From F0422 sp003992255 (GTDB lineage Bacteria; Bacillota; Negativicutes; Veillonellales; Veillonellaceae): 64,000 nt of DNA. The position numbers and the translations under genes were made by a program. The notes beneath the pieces are model-generated. The model was not told where the DNA came from, did no database searches, and saw only the letters and a list, made by a program, of their open reading frames with translations. Each line of letters opens with the position of its first letter. Positions within the stretch are counted from its first letter, which is position 1. The DNA is taken from assembly GCF_003992255.1 (NCBI RefSeq), contig NZ_RQVA01000001.1, positions 107,882 through 171,881 on the forward strand, written 5' to 3'. This document shows, piece by piece, positions 42,939 through 51,928 of this stretch.

Positions 42939-44021
42939 TTATCTACTTGTGGGACTTCCTGGCTCTGTAGTCACACCATCTTCATTTTTCCGTTGTATAT
43001 CATCTTGTACATTCTTATCATCATGTTTCGGTGACTCTCCTATAACAGGTGTCACCTCTCCATCAATAGGGATATCTCCTACTGTGATTCCTACCAATTG
43101 TTGTAACTCGATAGGATCGACATTCCAATAGTCAACCCCTTTAATAGTCTCCGGTGATCCTGGCAGAATATACCAACGAACTTTTTCTTTTGGGAAATCT
43201 ACTACTTTAGTTAACAATCGAATCCCATCCCAAGTGCTTACGTTAGTACTCATATGGCTCCATTGTCGCCACACACGGAAAGCGGTTCCTAGACTAACAT
43301 GATTTCTTTCTCGCTCAAAAATAGCCTTTAGCAATCGTTCCTGATGCATTGTTCTAGTTAAGGTATTAGTACCATCATCTAAATAGCGCATATACCCATA
43401 GGCTGTTTCACTGGTCAAATCTTGATATCCTTGGTGAATATTGATGTCAATTTGCCCCGTTGTATCATCACGATGAACCATAGATTTTTCTACATACAAG
43501 CTAGGCGTCCCAAATATATCTAGCATCGAATGAAAGCTATTACGATCTACTACTGCATAGTAGGGAATCGTAATATGAAACATATCCTCCACCACTGCTT
43601 TTGTTAACTCTAATCCTCCCTGCGTATACATAGTGTTAATCTGTTGAGGTTCATCATTATGACGATTTATAATTTTGCTATTACTAGGAATCCCAATAAT
43701 CTGCATTGTCTTTGCATCCATATTAAAAGCTACCAAGTAGATAGCATCTGCTTGTTGCGGTTGACTGGAGTCTACACCAACAATAAGCATATAGGAAGTT
43801 TTAATTGAGTTCAAATCTACAGAGGCCGTAGCATTAACAACCGGTAAATTTTGTATTTCATTACTACTTGTATCTGTTGAACTAGCAACTCCTAGTAAAC
43901 TTCGTATACCGATGATTAGCGCTCCTACCAAAGCGATCGCTACTACTAGAGCAATAAGTATACGACCCCAACGCATTGATTTGCGCTTTGGTCCCACCTT
44001 ACGTCGTCTTTGTTCTTTCAT
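42939..44021 (-). CDS. LytR-CpsA-Psr (LCP) family protein
   Basis: A type II membrane protein: a basic N-terminus (1-18), one membrane helix (about 20-42), then an LCP domain (about 75-300) with LIVGVDSSQPQQADAIYLV and the conserved arginine-rich GYMRYLDDGTNTLTRTMHQE segment. LCP enzymes attach glycopolymers to peptidoglycan. The C-terminal 45 residues are polar and low complexity. In a diderm Negativicute the polymer is unknown. It starts one base before the yqeK stop and is followed by rsfS after 9 bases. Confidence 0.87.
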   Translation of the reverse strand: MKEQRRRKVGPKRKSMRWGRILIALVVAIALVGALIIGIRSLLGVASSTDTSSNEIQNLPVVNATASVDLNSIKTSYMLIVGVDSSQPQQADAIYLVAFNMDAKTMQIIGIPSNSKIINRHNDEPQQINTMYTQGGLELTKAVVEDMFHITIPYYAVVDRNSFHSMLDIFGTPSLYVEKSMVHRDDTTGQIDINIHQGYQDLTSETAYGYMRYLDDGTNTLTRTMHQERLLKAIFERERNHVSLGTAFRVWRQWSHMSTNVSTWDGIRLLTKVVDFPKEKVRWYILPGSPETIKGVDYWNVDPIELQQLVGITVGDIPIDGEVTPVIGESPKHDDKNVQDDIQRKNEDGVTTEPGSPTSR

Positions 44022-44606
44022 TTATAATTCCGACCTTTCTAGTAGTACACTATTTCTACCTTGAATTGTATCTGCATGTATAGTAAGACCAAGATCTAAC
44101 AAGTGCCGAATTGTCCCATCATAGGCTGATACAACTGCTCGATTTAAATTTATAAATGCCAACTGTCTCAATTCGTCTACACCAGGAAAATTACGGTTAG
44201 GCTCAATGTAGTCAGCTAAAAATATAATCTTATCTAAGATGCTCATAGACGTGCTACCTAATGTATGTACGCGAATGGCTTCACAAATATCTACATCCAC
44301 GATCTGAAGACGTAACTTTGCATAGGCAGCTCCTGCTGGACCATGTAAGAGCGCTCCATTGTTCAACATCTCCTGGTCTACTTCTATATGCCCCTCTTTC
44401 ACTATGTCTTGCATCTCTTGTAATGATGATTCTTTCATCACATCATGTAATAATGCAGCCATGTGCGCTTGGGTTTCATCGATATGATACGTTCTTGCTA
44501 ACTTTTTCGCCATTTCCACTACACCTAATGTATGTGTAAAACGTTTAGGTGACAATTTTCCTTTTACATGTTCTGTTGCTTTTTCTATTGTTATAGTTTG
44601 TATCAC
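44022..44606 (-). CDS. yqeK: YqeK-type HD hydrolase, diadenosine tetraphosphatase
   Basis: A 194-residue HD-domain metal hydrolase. RFTHTLGVVEMA, the HD pair in AALLHDVMKE, GPAGAAYAK and FLADYIEPNR fit the YqeK family, whose members symmetrically cleave Ap4A to ADP. The start is a GTG at 44606 with AAAGG ten bases up. It adjoins nadD, as is usual, but a 107-base gap with an imperfect hairpin separates them. It abuts the LCP gene. Confidence 0.92.
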   Translation of the reverse strand: MIQTITIEKATEHVKGKLSPKRFTHTLGVVEMAKKLARTYHIDETQAHMAALLHDVMKESSLQEMQDIVKEGHIEVDQEMLNNGALLHGPAGAAYAKLRLQIVDVDICEAIRVHTLGSTSMSILDKIIFLADYIEPNRNFPGVDELRQLAFINLNRAVVSAYDGTIRHLLDLGLTIHADTIQGRNSVLLERSEL

Positions 44607-44662
44607 AAATCTATACCTTTCTATTTACCTAAAGCTTTGCATTAACTTCATGATCTAAATAC

Positions 44663-44696
44663 ATATGCCCCACTATTAACTACCACTAGGGCATAT
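44663..44696 (-). terminator. Possible weak hairpin between nadD and yqeK
   Basis: An 8-bp stem (ATATGCCC and complement) with an 18-base loop, lacking a T run. It may mark a partial transcript end. Confidence 0.25.
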
Positions 44697-44713
44697 ACTA
44701 CAGAGAATCAAAT

Positions 44714-45325
44714 TTATACACCATACATCTTATGGTCCTTAATATATTGATATACCAATCGTGGTAGCATATATCTTGTGGATAATCCATGTCGCAAACG
44801 ATAGCGAAGATCTGTAGCCGATAATTTCATTTCAGGTACTTCTAAGATATGAATTCGACTGCCACGTTGACCAAACCATTCAATAGTCTCACCTATATCA
44901 TCAGTAGCACCAGGCCGAATAGCACCAATAAACTCGCATATATCCAATAGGTCTTCAATATATTTCCAAGAGGGTAAGCTCTGTATTGTATCAGTACCCG
45001 CAATAAAGAAAAATTTCGTATTCGCTCCATATACCTCACGAAAATAACGCAGCGTATCAATAGTATAGGACTTACCGTCACGTTTCATCTCCACATCAGA
45101 CACCACAAAGTTAGGATTATCCAATACTGCTACTTGTACCATGTCCAATCGATGCTTTGCATCAATTACATCAGTATCCTTATGCGGAGGTTCTTTTGCT
45201 GGCACAAAAATAACTCTATTTAAATAAAATGCTTCTAACGCCATTTCTGCAATCATCAGATGACCTAAATGAATAGGGTTAAAGGTGCCCCCCAAAATGC
45301 CGATTCTCTTTTCCTTATCTACCAT
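44714..45325 (-). CDS. nadD: Nicotinate-nucleotide adenylyltransferase
   Basis: Makes deamido-NAD from nicotinate mononucleotide and ATP. The nucleotidyltransferase motif GGTFNPIHLGHL (residues 11-22) and the C-terminal LSATDLRYRLRHG (a variant of the ISSTxIR motif) are clear; 203 residues is typical. The first eleven bases overlap an unrelated small ORF starting at the end of proA, suggesting coupled translation from proB-proA. Confidence 0.95.
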   Translation of the reverse strand: MVDKEKRIGILGGTFNPIHLGHLMIAEMALEAFYLNRVIFVPAKEPPHKDTDVIDAKHRLDMVQVAVLDNPNFVVSDVEMKRDGKSYTIDTLRYFREVYGANTKFFFIAGTDTIQSLPSWKYIEDLLDICEFIGAIRPGATDDIGETIEWFGQRGSRIHILEVPEMKLSATDLRYRLRHGLSTRYMLPRLVYQYIKDHKMYGV

Positions 45326-45458
45326 ATAACCACGCCCCTACACACACTAGACATACCATGAAAATTATAGCTAATACAAGGCCATAGTACTTCCATTCAT
45401 AAGCGCCTTTAGGCGATTTCATATACTGAAAGTATGCTTTTATATGCACTAGTTTCAT
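45315..45458 (-). CDS. Small membrane protein (47 residues) overlapping proA and nadD
   Basis: The ATG overlaps the TGA of proA (ATGA), and the TAA lies inside the first codons of nadD. The 47-residue product has a polar, aromatic N-terminal half (HIKAYFQYMKSPKGAYEW) and one strong membrane helix (about 26-44, GLVLAIIFMVCLVCVGAWL). An AGG four bases before the ATG could serve as ribosome site. Overlap at both ends and coding-like composition make a real gene plausible, filling what would otherwise be the only gap between proA and nadD. No family is recognised. Confidence 0.6.
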   Translation of the reverse strand: MKLVHIKAYFQYMKSPKGAYEWKYYGLVLAIIFMVCLVCVGAWLYGR

Positions 45459-46711
45459 CGTACCTGCCCATGGCCATAGACAAAATATTTATAGCTTGTT
45501 AAGGCATCTAACCCCATGGGTCCACGAGCATGCAGTTTTTGTGTACTAATGCCAATTTCAGCTCCTAAGCCAAATTCAAATCCATCTGTAAATCGCGTAG
45601 ATGCATTCACATAGACTGTAGAAGCATCCACTAAGTTCATAAATCTCTCTGCCTCTATTGGTTTTTCTGTAATGATCATTTCAGAGTGTTTTGTACCAAA
45701 TGTATTAATATGAGCAATAGCATCATCAATGGAAGATACTACTTTGAAGTTCACAATATAGTCATTATATTCTGTAGACCAGTTATCTTCTGTGGCTGTC
45801 TTCACTTGCGAAGACAAACTTTGCACTTTTGTATCTCCATATATGGTAACGCCTTTTTCTTCTAACATAGATACAATCTTAGGTCCTAAATCTTGGAATC
45901 TCGCTTCATGTAATAGAATTGTTTCCATCGCATTACATACAGATGGTCTTGATAATTTTGCATTTTCTAGCACTTTTAGAGCCATTGATTCATCAGCAGA
46001 AGCATCTACATAGCCATGAACAACACCACTACCTGTTTCTATAACAGGAATTTTGCTGTTGTTCACTACAAATTGAATCAATCCTGCTCCACCACGTGGA
46101 ATCATTACATCAATCCATTTACGTTGTGCTAAGAATTCACCTACAGCTTCTCGCTCAAGAATAGACACTAATTGAACCAGCTCTTTAGGCGCCCCACAGC
46201 GTTCTAAGGAACCTTGCATAATGCCTACCATCGCTTCACTTGTGTGGTATGCTTCTTTACCACCACGAAGAATGATGGCATTGCCTGTCTTAATGGCTAA
46301 GGCAGCTGCATCCACTGTCACATTGGGGCGTGCTTCATAAATCATGCCAATAACACCGATAGGGATTTGGCGTTTTTCTATACGCAATCCATTGTCTAAA
46401 GTTCGAGTTTCTAACACAGTACCAATTGGATCTCGTAAGGTAGCTACCTGACGAACTCCTTCACAAATTCCTTCGATGCGTTCCTTCGTCAAACGAAGAC
46501 GATCCATCATCACAGATGGAACTCCATTCTCTTTAGCTTGGGAACAATCCATAGTGTTCGCTTCCAAAATAGTTGGGATTGCCGTTTCTAAATCACGAGC
46601 AATCTGTTCTAAGATACGATTTTTATCCTCTGAACTTAGCACTTGTCCTGCCATAGAAGCTGACCGTGCTGCTTTACCTAAATTTTCAAAATATGCAGTA
46701 TATGGATTCAT
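45455..46711 (-). CDS. proA: Gamma-glutamyl phosphate reductase
   Basis: Second step of proline synthesis: reduces glutamyl phosphate with NADPH to glutamate semialdehyde. An aldehyde-dehydrogenase fold of 418 residues; the catalytic cysteine is in RPSVCNAMET and the cofactor region in EARPNVTVDAAALAIKTGNAIILRGG is intact but split by my limit here only in quotation. It lies three bases after proB and ends in an ATGA overlap with the small ORF. Confidence 0.96.
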   Translation of the reverse strand: MNPYTAYFENLGKAARSASMAGQVLSSEDKNRILEQIARDLETAIPTILEANTMDCSQAKENGVPSVMMDRLRLTKERIEGICEGVRQVATLRDPIGTVLETRTLDNGLRIEKRQIPIGVIGMIYEARPNVTVDAAALAIKTGNAIILRGGKEAYHTSEAMVGIMQGSLERCGAPKELVQLVSILEREAVGEFLAQRKWIDVMIPRGGAGLIQFVVNNSKIPVIETGSGVVHGYVDASADESMALKVLENAKLSRPSVCNAMETILLHEARFQDLGPKIVSMLEEKGVTIYGDTKVQSLSSQVKTATEDNWSTEYNDYIVNFKVVSSIDDAIAHINTFGTKHSEMIITEKPIEAERFMNLVDASTVYVNASTRFTDGFEFGLGAEIGISTQKLHARGPMGLDALTSYKYFVYGHGQVR

Positions 46712-46714
46712 AAT

Positions 46715-47842
46715 TTACTCCTGTCGCAAGACAACTAAGTTATCTCGATGTACCACTACATGATAGGTATCACGAACACCTAGTATAGTAGGAATATCCT
46801 GTGACTTATGTCCTTTAATCTTTAGTAAATCAGAAAGATTAAAGTTTACAATACCACGGGCAATTTCTTCTCCATCGTGAACGATAGATATGGTATCCCC
46901 TTCTTCAAATTGTCCTTCAGCAGATAAAATACCTACTGGTAAAATACTAGATCCATTAGTGAGTAATGCATCACGACATCCCTTATCTACATGAATGGTA
47001 CCTTGCAAACGTGTGCCAAATGCCATCCACCGCTTTTTAATTTGCGGTACATCACGATGAGGCCAGAAGTGCGTGCCTCGTTCTTCTCCATTCATAATAG
47101 CTTTAATGCTATCTGAATGATCCCCAGAGGCAATAACCATATGAACACCAGAATTTGTCGCAATATGAGCAGCTTGTATCTTTGTATACATACCACCTGT
47201 ACCTAAAGAGGAACCAGCTCCACCTGAAATTTCATAAATATAGGGTGTTAATGCCTCTACTTCGTGGATTAATGTAGCATTTGGATCTGTAGATGGATTA
47301 GCCGTATATAACCCTTCGATATCAGATAAAATAATCAATGCATCTGCATCAATAATACTGGCAATGTTAGCAGATAATGTATCATTATCACCAATTTTAA
47401 ATTCATCAATAGCCACCACATCATTTTCATTAATAATAGGAATCACACCTAACCCAATGAGGGCCGTCAATGTATTCCTTAAATTTAGATAATGACTGCG
47501 TTTCACCGTATCTTCCCGTGTTACCAAAATTTGTCCTACTGTATGTCCATACTCAGCAAATAGTTTTTCATACATATGTAGTAAAATCCCTTGTCCCACA
47601 GAAGCAGCTGCTTGTTTCAAGGCAATATCATCAGGCCTAGATGTAAACCCCAATGAGGGAAGACCTGCGGCAGTAGCCCCAGAAGAAACTAAAATCATTT
47701 CTTTCCCTGCATTGGCTAAATTACAAATTTGGCGGACTAACACTTCCATTTTATCAATATTAATTCGTCCATTTGCATGCGTTAGTGAACTTGTCCCTAC
47801 TTTAACAATCACACGTTTCGCCTGTCGTAACTCTTCTCTCAT
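46715..47842 (-). CDS. proB: Glutamate 5-kinase
   Basis: First step of proline synthesis, feedback inhibited by proline in the family. The amino-acid kinase domain (about 1-255: VIVKVGTSSLTH, LVSSGATAAG, INENDVVAIDE, GTGGMYTKIQAA) is followed by a PUA domain (about 275-355), so it is the long two-domain form. It follows yhbY by 22 bases and leads proB-proA. Confidence 0.96.
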   Translation of the reverse strand: MREELRQAKRVIVKVGTSSLTHANGRINIDKMEVLVRQICNLANAGKEMILVSSGATAAGLPSLGFTSRPDDIALKQAAASVGQGILLHMYEKLFAEYGHTVGQILVTREDTVKRSHYLNLRNTLTALIGLGVIPIINENDVVAIDEFKIGDNDTLSANIASIIDADALIILSDIEGLYTANPSTDPNATLIHEVEALTPYIYEISGGAGSSLGTGGMYTKIQAAHIATNSGVHMVIASGDHSDSIKAIMNGEERGTHFWPHRDVPQIKKRWMAFGTRLQGTIHVDKGCRDALLTNGSSILPVGILSAEGQFEEGDTISIVHDGEEIARGIVNFNLSDLLKIKGHKSQDIPTILGVRDTYHVVVHRDNLVVLRQE

Positions 47843-47864
47843 CGCTTCACCTCATCTAAATTGA

Positions 47865-48152
47865 TTATCTTGGCAATTCAATTTTTGGATCTTTTGCTTT
47901 TTTGTACAACACACCATTATGTCCTATAATTTGTACTAATTCTGCGCCTAACATATCTGCTAAGTCTGGCAAAATTTCTTTTGGGTCTTCTAAGCAGTTA
48001 TTTAATACTTTTACTTTAATTAATTCACGCTTTGTAATGGCTGCTCTTGCACTATCGATAACTGGATTTTCCAATCCTCCTTTACCAATCATAACCACTG
48101 CTGGCATAGTACTGGCCAAAGCACGCAAATATCGTTTTTGCTTTCCTGTCAT
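47865..48152 (-). CDS. yhbY: YhbY family ribosome assembly RNA-binding protein
   Basis: A CRM/KH-like domain of 95 residues. It begins LTGKQKRYL-like (TGKQKRYLRALA) and shows the GKGGL loop used for RNA binding and the C-terminal QIIGHNGVLYKK. YhbY binds pre-50S particles. It is eight bases downstream of obgE, another 50S assembly factor, which supports the role. Confidence 0.93.
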   Translation of the reverse strand: MTGKQKRYLRALASTMPAVVMIGKGGLENPVIDSARAAITKRELIKVKVLNNCLEDPKEILPDLADMLGAELVQIIGHNGVLYKKAKDPKIELPR

Positions 48153-48160
48153 TCTATCTC

Positions 48161-49432
48161 CTAATCATGGAATGTAAATCGCTGTTCCCCGATGACTACT
48201 TCATCACCATCTTGGATGCCACGTTTTTTCAATTCCGCATCTAAATCCATGTATCGCCAAATTTTTTGGAATCTTCGTAGAGCTTGCTCATCATCAAGAT
48301 TTGTCATAGCCACCAATTTTTCAATACGGGAGCCACTAATAATGTAGGATGCATCATCGCCACGAGTGATAACGAAGTCTGTGTCAGGTTTTGCTTCATA
48401 GTATACAGTGTCATCCACTACTTCTGGCTCTGGTACATAATTTTCCACATAGTACCACGCACGTTCTACTAAAGCTGGCAATCTTTCTCCAGTCAATGCA
48501 TTCACCGCAAATACTTCGTAGTCTTGATCTACAAAGTATTTTGTCACTCTTGACAACGTTTCTTCATCTTGTAACAAGTCTGTTTTGTTCAATACAATTA
48601 ATTGTTTTTTCTTGCTTAATTTTTCGCTATATTTGGCTAATTCTTCGTTAATTTTATGGAAATCTTCGATAGGGTCACGACCTTCTAATCCAGATACATC
48701 CAACACGTGTAACAGAATATTACTACGTTCTACATGGCGCAAGAAGGAATGTCCTAAACCAATGCCTTCACTAGCCCCTTCAATCAAACCTGGAATATCT
48801 GCCATAACGAAGCTTTTACCTGGTGCTACAGATACTACCCCTAATACTGGTGTTAAGGTAGTAAAGTGGTACGCAGCCACTTCTGGTTTTGCAGATGACA
48901 CTTTACGGATGATTGAAGATTTACCCACGCTTGGGTATCCCAATAATCCCACATCAGCTAACACTTTTAATTCAAGGTTTAACCAACGTTCTTCACCTGG
49001 TTCACCTTTTTCAGCAAAAGTTGGTACACGATTGGAACTGTTTTGGAACCGAGCATTGCCACGACCTCCTCGACCACCTTTGGCAACCATGTAAGTTTGT
49101 CCATCTTCCACTAAATCCGCCATTAATTTACCAGATTCTTCATCTGTTACCGTTGTTCCCAAAGGAACAGAGACAATTAAATTTTCAGCGCCACGGCCAT
49201 GTTTGTTGGCACTTTGTCCAGCACCACCAGTATCGCCTTTGAATTGACGTTTGTATCTAAAATCAACAAGTGTATTGATATTTCTGTCAGCTTTTAAAAT
49301 GATGTCAGCACCTTTGCCGCCATCGCCACCATTCGGTCCCCCTTGTGGTACATATTTTTCTCGACGGAAACTACTCATGCCGTTACCGCCATCTCCCGCT
49401 TTCACTAATATACGGGCACGATCTATAAACAT
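48161..49432 (-). CDS. obgE: GTPase ObgE/CgtA
   Basis: Large-subunit assembly and stress GTPase of 423 residues. The glycine-rich Obg fold occupies 1-158 (GDGGNGMSSFRREKYVPQGGP, quoted in part), the G domain 159-330 shows GYPSVGKSS, DIPGLIEGASEG and NKTD, and the C-terminal OCT domain spans about 345-423. The ATG at 49432 has AGAGG upstream. It is followed by yhbY, a typical neighbour. Confidence 0.97.
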   Translation of the reverse strand: MFIDRARILVKAGDGGNGMSSFRREKYVPQGGPNGGDGGKGADIILKADRNINTLVDFRYKRQFKGDTGGAGQSANKHGRGAENLIVSVPLGTTVTDEESGKLMADLVEDGQTYMVAKGGRGGRGNARFQNSSNRVPTFAEKGEPGEERWLNLELKVLADVGLLGYPSVGKSSIIRKVSSAKPEVAAYHFTTLTPVLGVVSVAPGKSFVMADIPGLIEGASEGIGLGHSFLRHVERSNILLHVLDVSGLEGRDPIEDFHKINEELAKYSEKLSKKKQLIVLNKTDLLQDEETLSRVTKYFVDQDYEVFAVNALTGERLPALVERAWYYVENYVPEPEVVDDTVYYEAKPDTDFVITRGDDASYIISGSRIEKLVAMTNLDDEQALRRFQKIWRYMDLDAELKKRGIQDGDEVVIGEQRFTFHD

Positions 49433-49454
49433 ATTTTTATCCTCTAGCCCTATA

Positions 49455-49480
49455 GATAGAGCGGCCGAAGCCGCTATATC
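49455..49480 (-). other. UUCG-capped hairpin between the S41 protease gene and obgE
   Basis: On the minus strand AGCGGC-TTCG-GCCGCT forms a C(UUCG)G tetraloop stem, extended to 11 pairs with one mismatch. It begins in the stop codon of the protease gene and has no T run, so it may protect mRNA 3' ends or pause transcription rather than terminate it. Confidence 0.5.
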
Positions 49481-50726
49481 ATAGAGTTTTTACAATTTCT
49501 AAAGCTCGATCCAATTGCACATCTTGTTTCGGATTTATTTTGGACGGCTCTACTAATTCGTCTGGTTCAATACCAATACCATCAATCACTCTATCATTTG
49601 GTGTGTGATAGCGAGCAATAGTAATCTTTAAACCTTCTCCATTTAAACCTTGTATAACACTTTGTACTGTACCTTTTCCATAACTCTTAGTACCAACAAT
49701 AGTACCTGATTTCGTATCTTGTACAGCACCAGCAATAATTTCAGAAGCGCTCGCAGAATTGCCATTAATCAGCACAACTAATGGTAACTGCTTGTGCTCT
49801 CCATCAGACATATACATTTTTGGCGTACTATGTCGTGTTTTTACTGTCACAATTGGCCCCTTCGGAACCACATATTGACCGATCCCTTGTGCCGTTGTTA
49901 ATAAACCACCTGGGTTATCTCTGAGATCAAGAATTAACCGTTCCATACCTTGTGAAAGTAACTCTTCGTAGGCAGTTTGAAACTCTCCTACTGTTTTTTC
50001 TGCAAACTGAGATATGCGAATATACCCAACACCTGGTTCTACCATACGACTTTTAACAGTAGGCATAACAATCGTTTTTCGCTCAATCTTAACATCTTGA
50101 GTTTCACCGTCACGTACAATACGAAGCACCACAAATGTACCAGCCTCACCTCGAATATGCGTTGCTGCCTCTTCTCGTTTAATTTCTGAGACTGGCACTC
50201 CGTCGATGGCAATGATTTCATCACCCTTTTGCAACCCAGCAGCCTCCGCTGGTTGGCCTTCCATCGTAGCGCCAACTTTGAGCTTGTTCTCTTCCGATAC
50301 ATCTAGAAGTAGACCAATTCCACTATAGGTAGAAGAAGTATGCATCTCCAATTCTTTCATTTCTTCTTGATCCAAATAGGAGGTATGCTTATCATTCGTA
50401 CCTTTTACTAACCCTTTTAACATGCCTAAAAAGAGCTCTTCCTTTGGTGGCTCATCCATAGCCATTCGTGTAGTTAAAAAGTATGTATAGGAAAATTTTG
50501 CAAATCCTAAGGGAGATCCTGAAATATACCAGAAAAAAGCTGTTAGAACCATGAATGAAGACGCAATTGCTATAACAATACCAAGTGCAATAAGCTTTAC
50601 CTTACTCCATTGTGATACCTTGTTTGCTAGTCCCATTCCCTCATTAGTATGAGGATACGGAGGCATAGGTGCCCCCGTATATTCATTTACATCGTTCCAA
50701 GATGAATTTGTCTCTTGTTCTTTCAT
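49479..50726 (-). CDS. S41 family C-terminal processing protease (CtpA-like)
   Basis: A 415-residue envelope protease. One membrane helix (about 46-70), a PDZ domain (about 130-215: GIGLLLDVSEENK, AGLQKGDEIIAIDGVPV) and the S41 domain follow. The catalytic Ser is in GNSASASEIIAGA and the Lys in GTKSYGKGTVQS. Ctp enzymes cut C-termini of periplasmic proteins, often peptidoglycan hydrolases. It sits eight bases after an EnvC-like activator gene and near ftsEX, suggesting a role in controlling cell-separation hydrolases. Confidence 0.93.
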   Translation of the reverse strand: MKEQETNSSWNDVNEYTGAPMPPYPHTNEGMGLANKVSQWSKVKLIALGIVIAIASSFMVLTAFFWYISGSPLGFAKFSYTYFLTTRMAMDEPPKEELFLGMLKGLVKGTNDKHTSYLDQEEMKELEMHTSSTYSGIGLLLDVSEENKLKVGATMEGQPAEAAGLQKGDEIIAIDGVPVSEIKREEAATHIRGEAGTFVVLRIVRDGETQDVKIERKTIVMPTVKSRMVEPGVGYIRISQFAEKTVGEFQTAYEELLSQGMERLILDLRDNPGGLLTTAQGIGQYVVPKGPIVTVKTRHSTPKMYMSDGEHKQLPLVVLINGNSASASEIIAGAVQDTKSGTIVGTKSYGKGTVQSVIQGLNGEGLKITIARYHTPNDRVIDGIGIEPDELVEPSKINPKQDVQLDRALEIVKTL

Positions 50727-50734
50727 GGCAGCCT

Positions 50735-51922
50735 CTATAAGTATCCCATTGGATCATGAGGTTCACCATTGATACGCACTTCAAAATGAAGATGTGGACC
50801 TGTAGAACCACCAGTATTACCGGAGTATGATACTACTTGACCTTTAGAAACGGTTTGACCTGCACTGACTGCGACTTCACTATTATGAGCATATAAAGTA
50901 GACATACCATTACCATGGTCAATGATAACTGTGTAACCATACCCACTAATCCAACCTGCTTCTACTACAACACCACCATCAGCAGCATGTACTGGCGTAC
51001 CTTCGTCAACACCAAAATCAGTGCCCGCATGTAAACGACTTGTACCATAGATTGGATGAATACGCCAACCAAAATCAGAGGTAATTGGAGCGTTAACTGG
51101 TGCAGCCAATTGACCAGTACCTTGTACCCACGTGGTAGCTTCTGATGAGCTGCCACCACCGCCAGAACTGCCTGCTGCATTAGCCGCTGCCGCACGTTCT
51201 GCCGCACGTTGTTGTAACATCGCTGTAATACTTGCAGAAGAAGCCATCAATTCATTATACGCCCGTTCTGCTGTGTCGCGGTCATTCATAGCTTTTTCTA
51301 ATACAGCTTGACGTTCTGCTTTTTTCTTATTGATAAGATCTTCTTTTTCTTGTTTTACTTTTTCAAGTTCCAATACTTTGGCACGATCTTCTTCAAGCTT
51401 TGCTTTTTTACTAGCAATTTCTTCTCGCTCTACCTTAATTGTATTAATTAATTCTGTATCGGAATGAAGAATGCGTTTTAACATCTCCATACGATTTGCA
51501 AAATCACTAAAGTCTTTAGAACCAATCACCACATCTAGATAACTAAGTCGACCATTAATATAAATGTCACGCACTCGTTTATAGAATACTTTTTCTCGAG
51601 CTTGAAGTTTATCTTGCGCCGCTTTTAATTCTGCTTCCGTTTTTGTGATCTCTTGGTCCAATTTAATACGGTCAGCTTGAACTTGTTTTAATTCAGCTGT
51701 GGCTGTATCTAATTCAATTTGTATAGCATGTAACTGTTCATATACGGTACCAATGGTTTTTTCTGCTTCCGACTTTTTATTCGCTTCATCTGTCATCTGT
51801 TGTTGAATATTTGACAATTGATTCGTCAAGTCTTCGTCTTCTGCATGATACCAATACGGTGTAGCCATCATAAGAGAACCGCATAGTAAACCAGCCACTA
51901 GTTTAACTGTTTTTCTATCCAT
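50735..51922 (-). CDS. EnvC-like murein hydrolase activator (M23 domain)
   Basis: A 395-residue secreted protein: signal peptide (about 1-25), long coiled coils (about 30-235, rich in E, K, Q, with KQVQADRIKLDQEITK), a serine/glycine linker (about 245-262) and a C-terminal LytM/M23 domain (about 275-395). The M23 zinc motif HxxxD is seen in LHAGTDFG and HLHFEV, so the domain may still be catalytic, unlike E. coli EnvC. Its gene follows ftsX by six bases, which matches the FtsEX-EnvC pathway that activates peptidoglycan cutting at the septum. Confidence 0.92.
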   Translation of the reverse strand: MDRKTVKLVAGLLCGSLMMATPYWYHAEDEDLTNQLSNIQQQMTDEANKKSEAEKTIGTVYEQLHAIQIELDTATAELKQVQADRIKLDQEITKTEAELKAAQDKLQAREKVFYKRVRDIYINGRLSYLDVVIGSKDFSDFANRMEMLKRILHSDTELINTIKVEREEIASKKAKLEEDRAKVLELEKVKQEKEDLINKKKAERQAVLEKAMNDRDTAERAYNELMASSASITAMLQQRAAERAAAANAAGSSGGGGSSSEATTWVQGTGQLAAPVNAPITSDFGWRIHPIYGTSRLHAGTDFGVDEGTPVHAADGGVVVEAGWISGYGYTVIIDHGNGMSTLYAHNSEVAVSAGQTVSKGQVVSYSGNTGGSTGPHLHFEVRINGEPHDPMGYL

Positions 51923-51928
51923 GAGTTC

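Noticed and set aside
48585..49094. A 169-codon plus-strand ORF opposite obgE
   Set aside because: Shadow of the glycine-rich obgE coding sequence.
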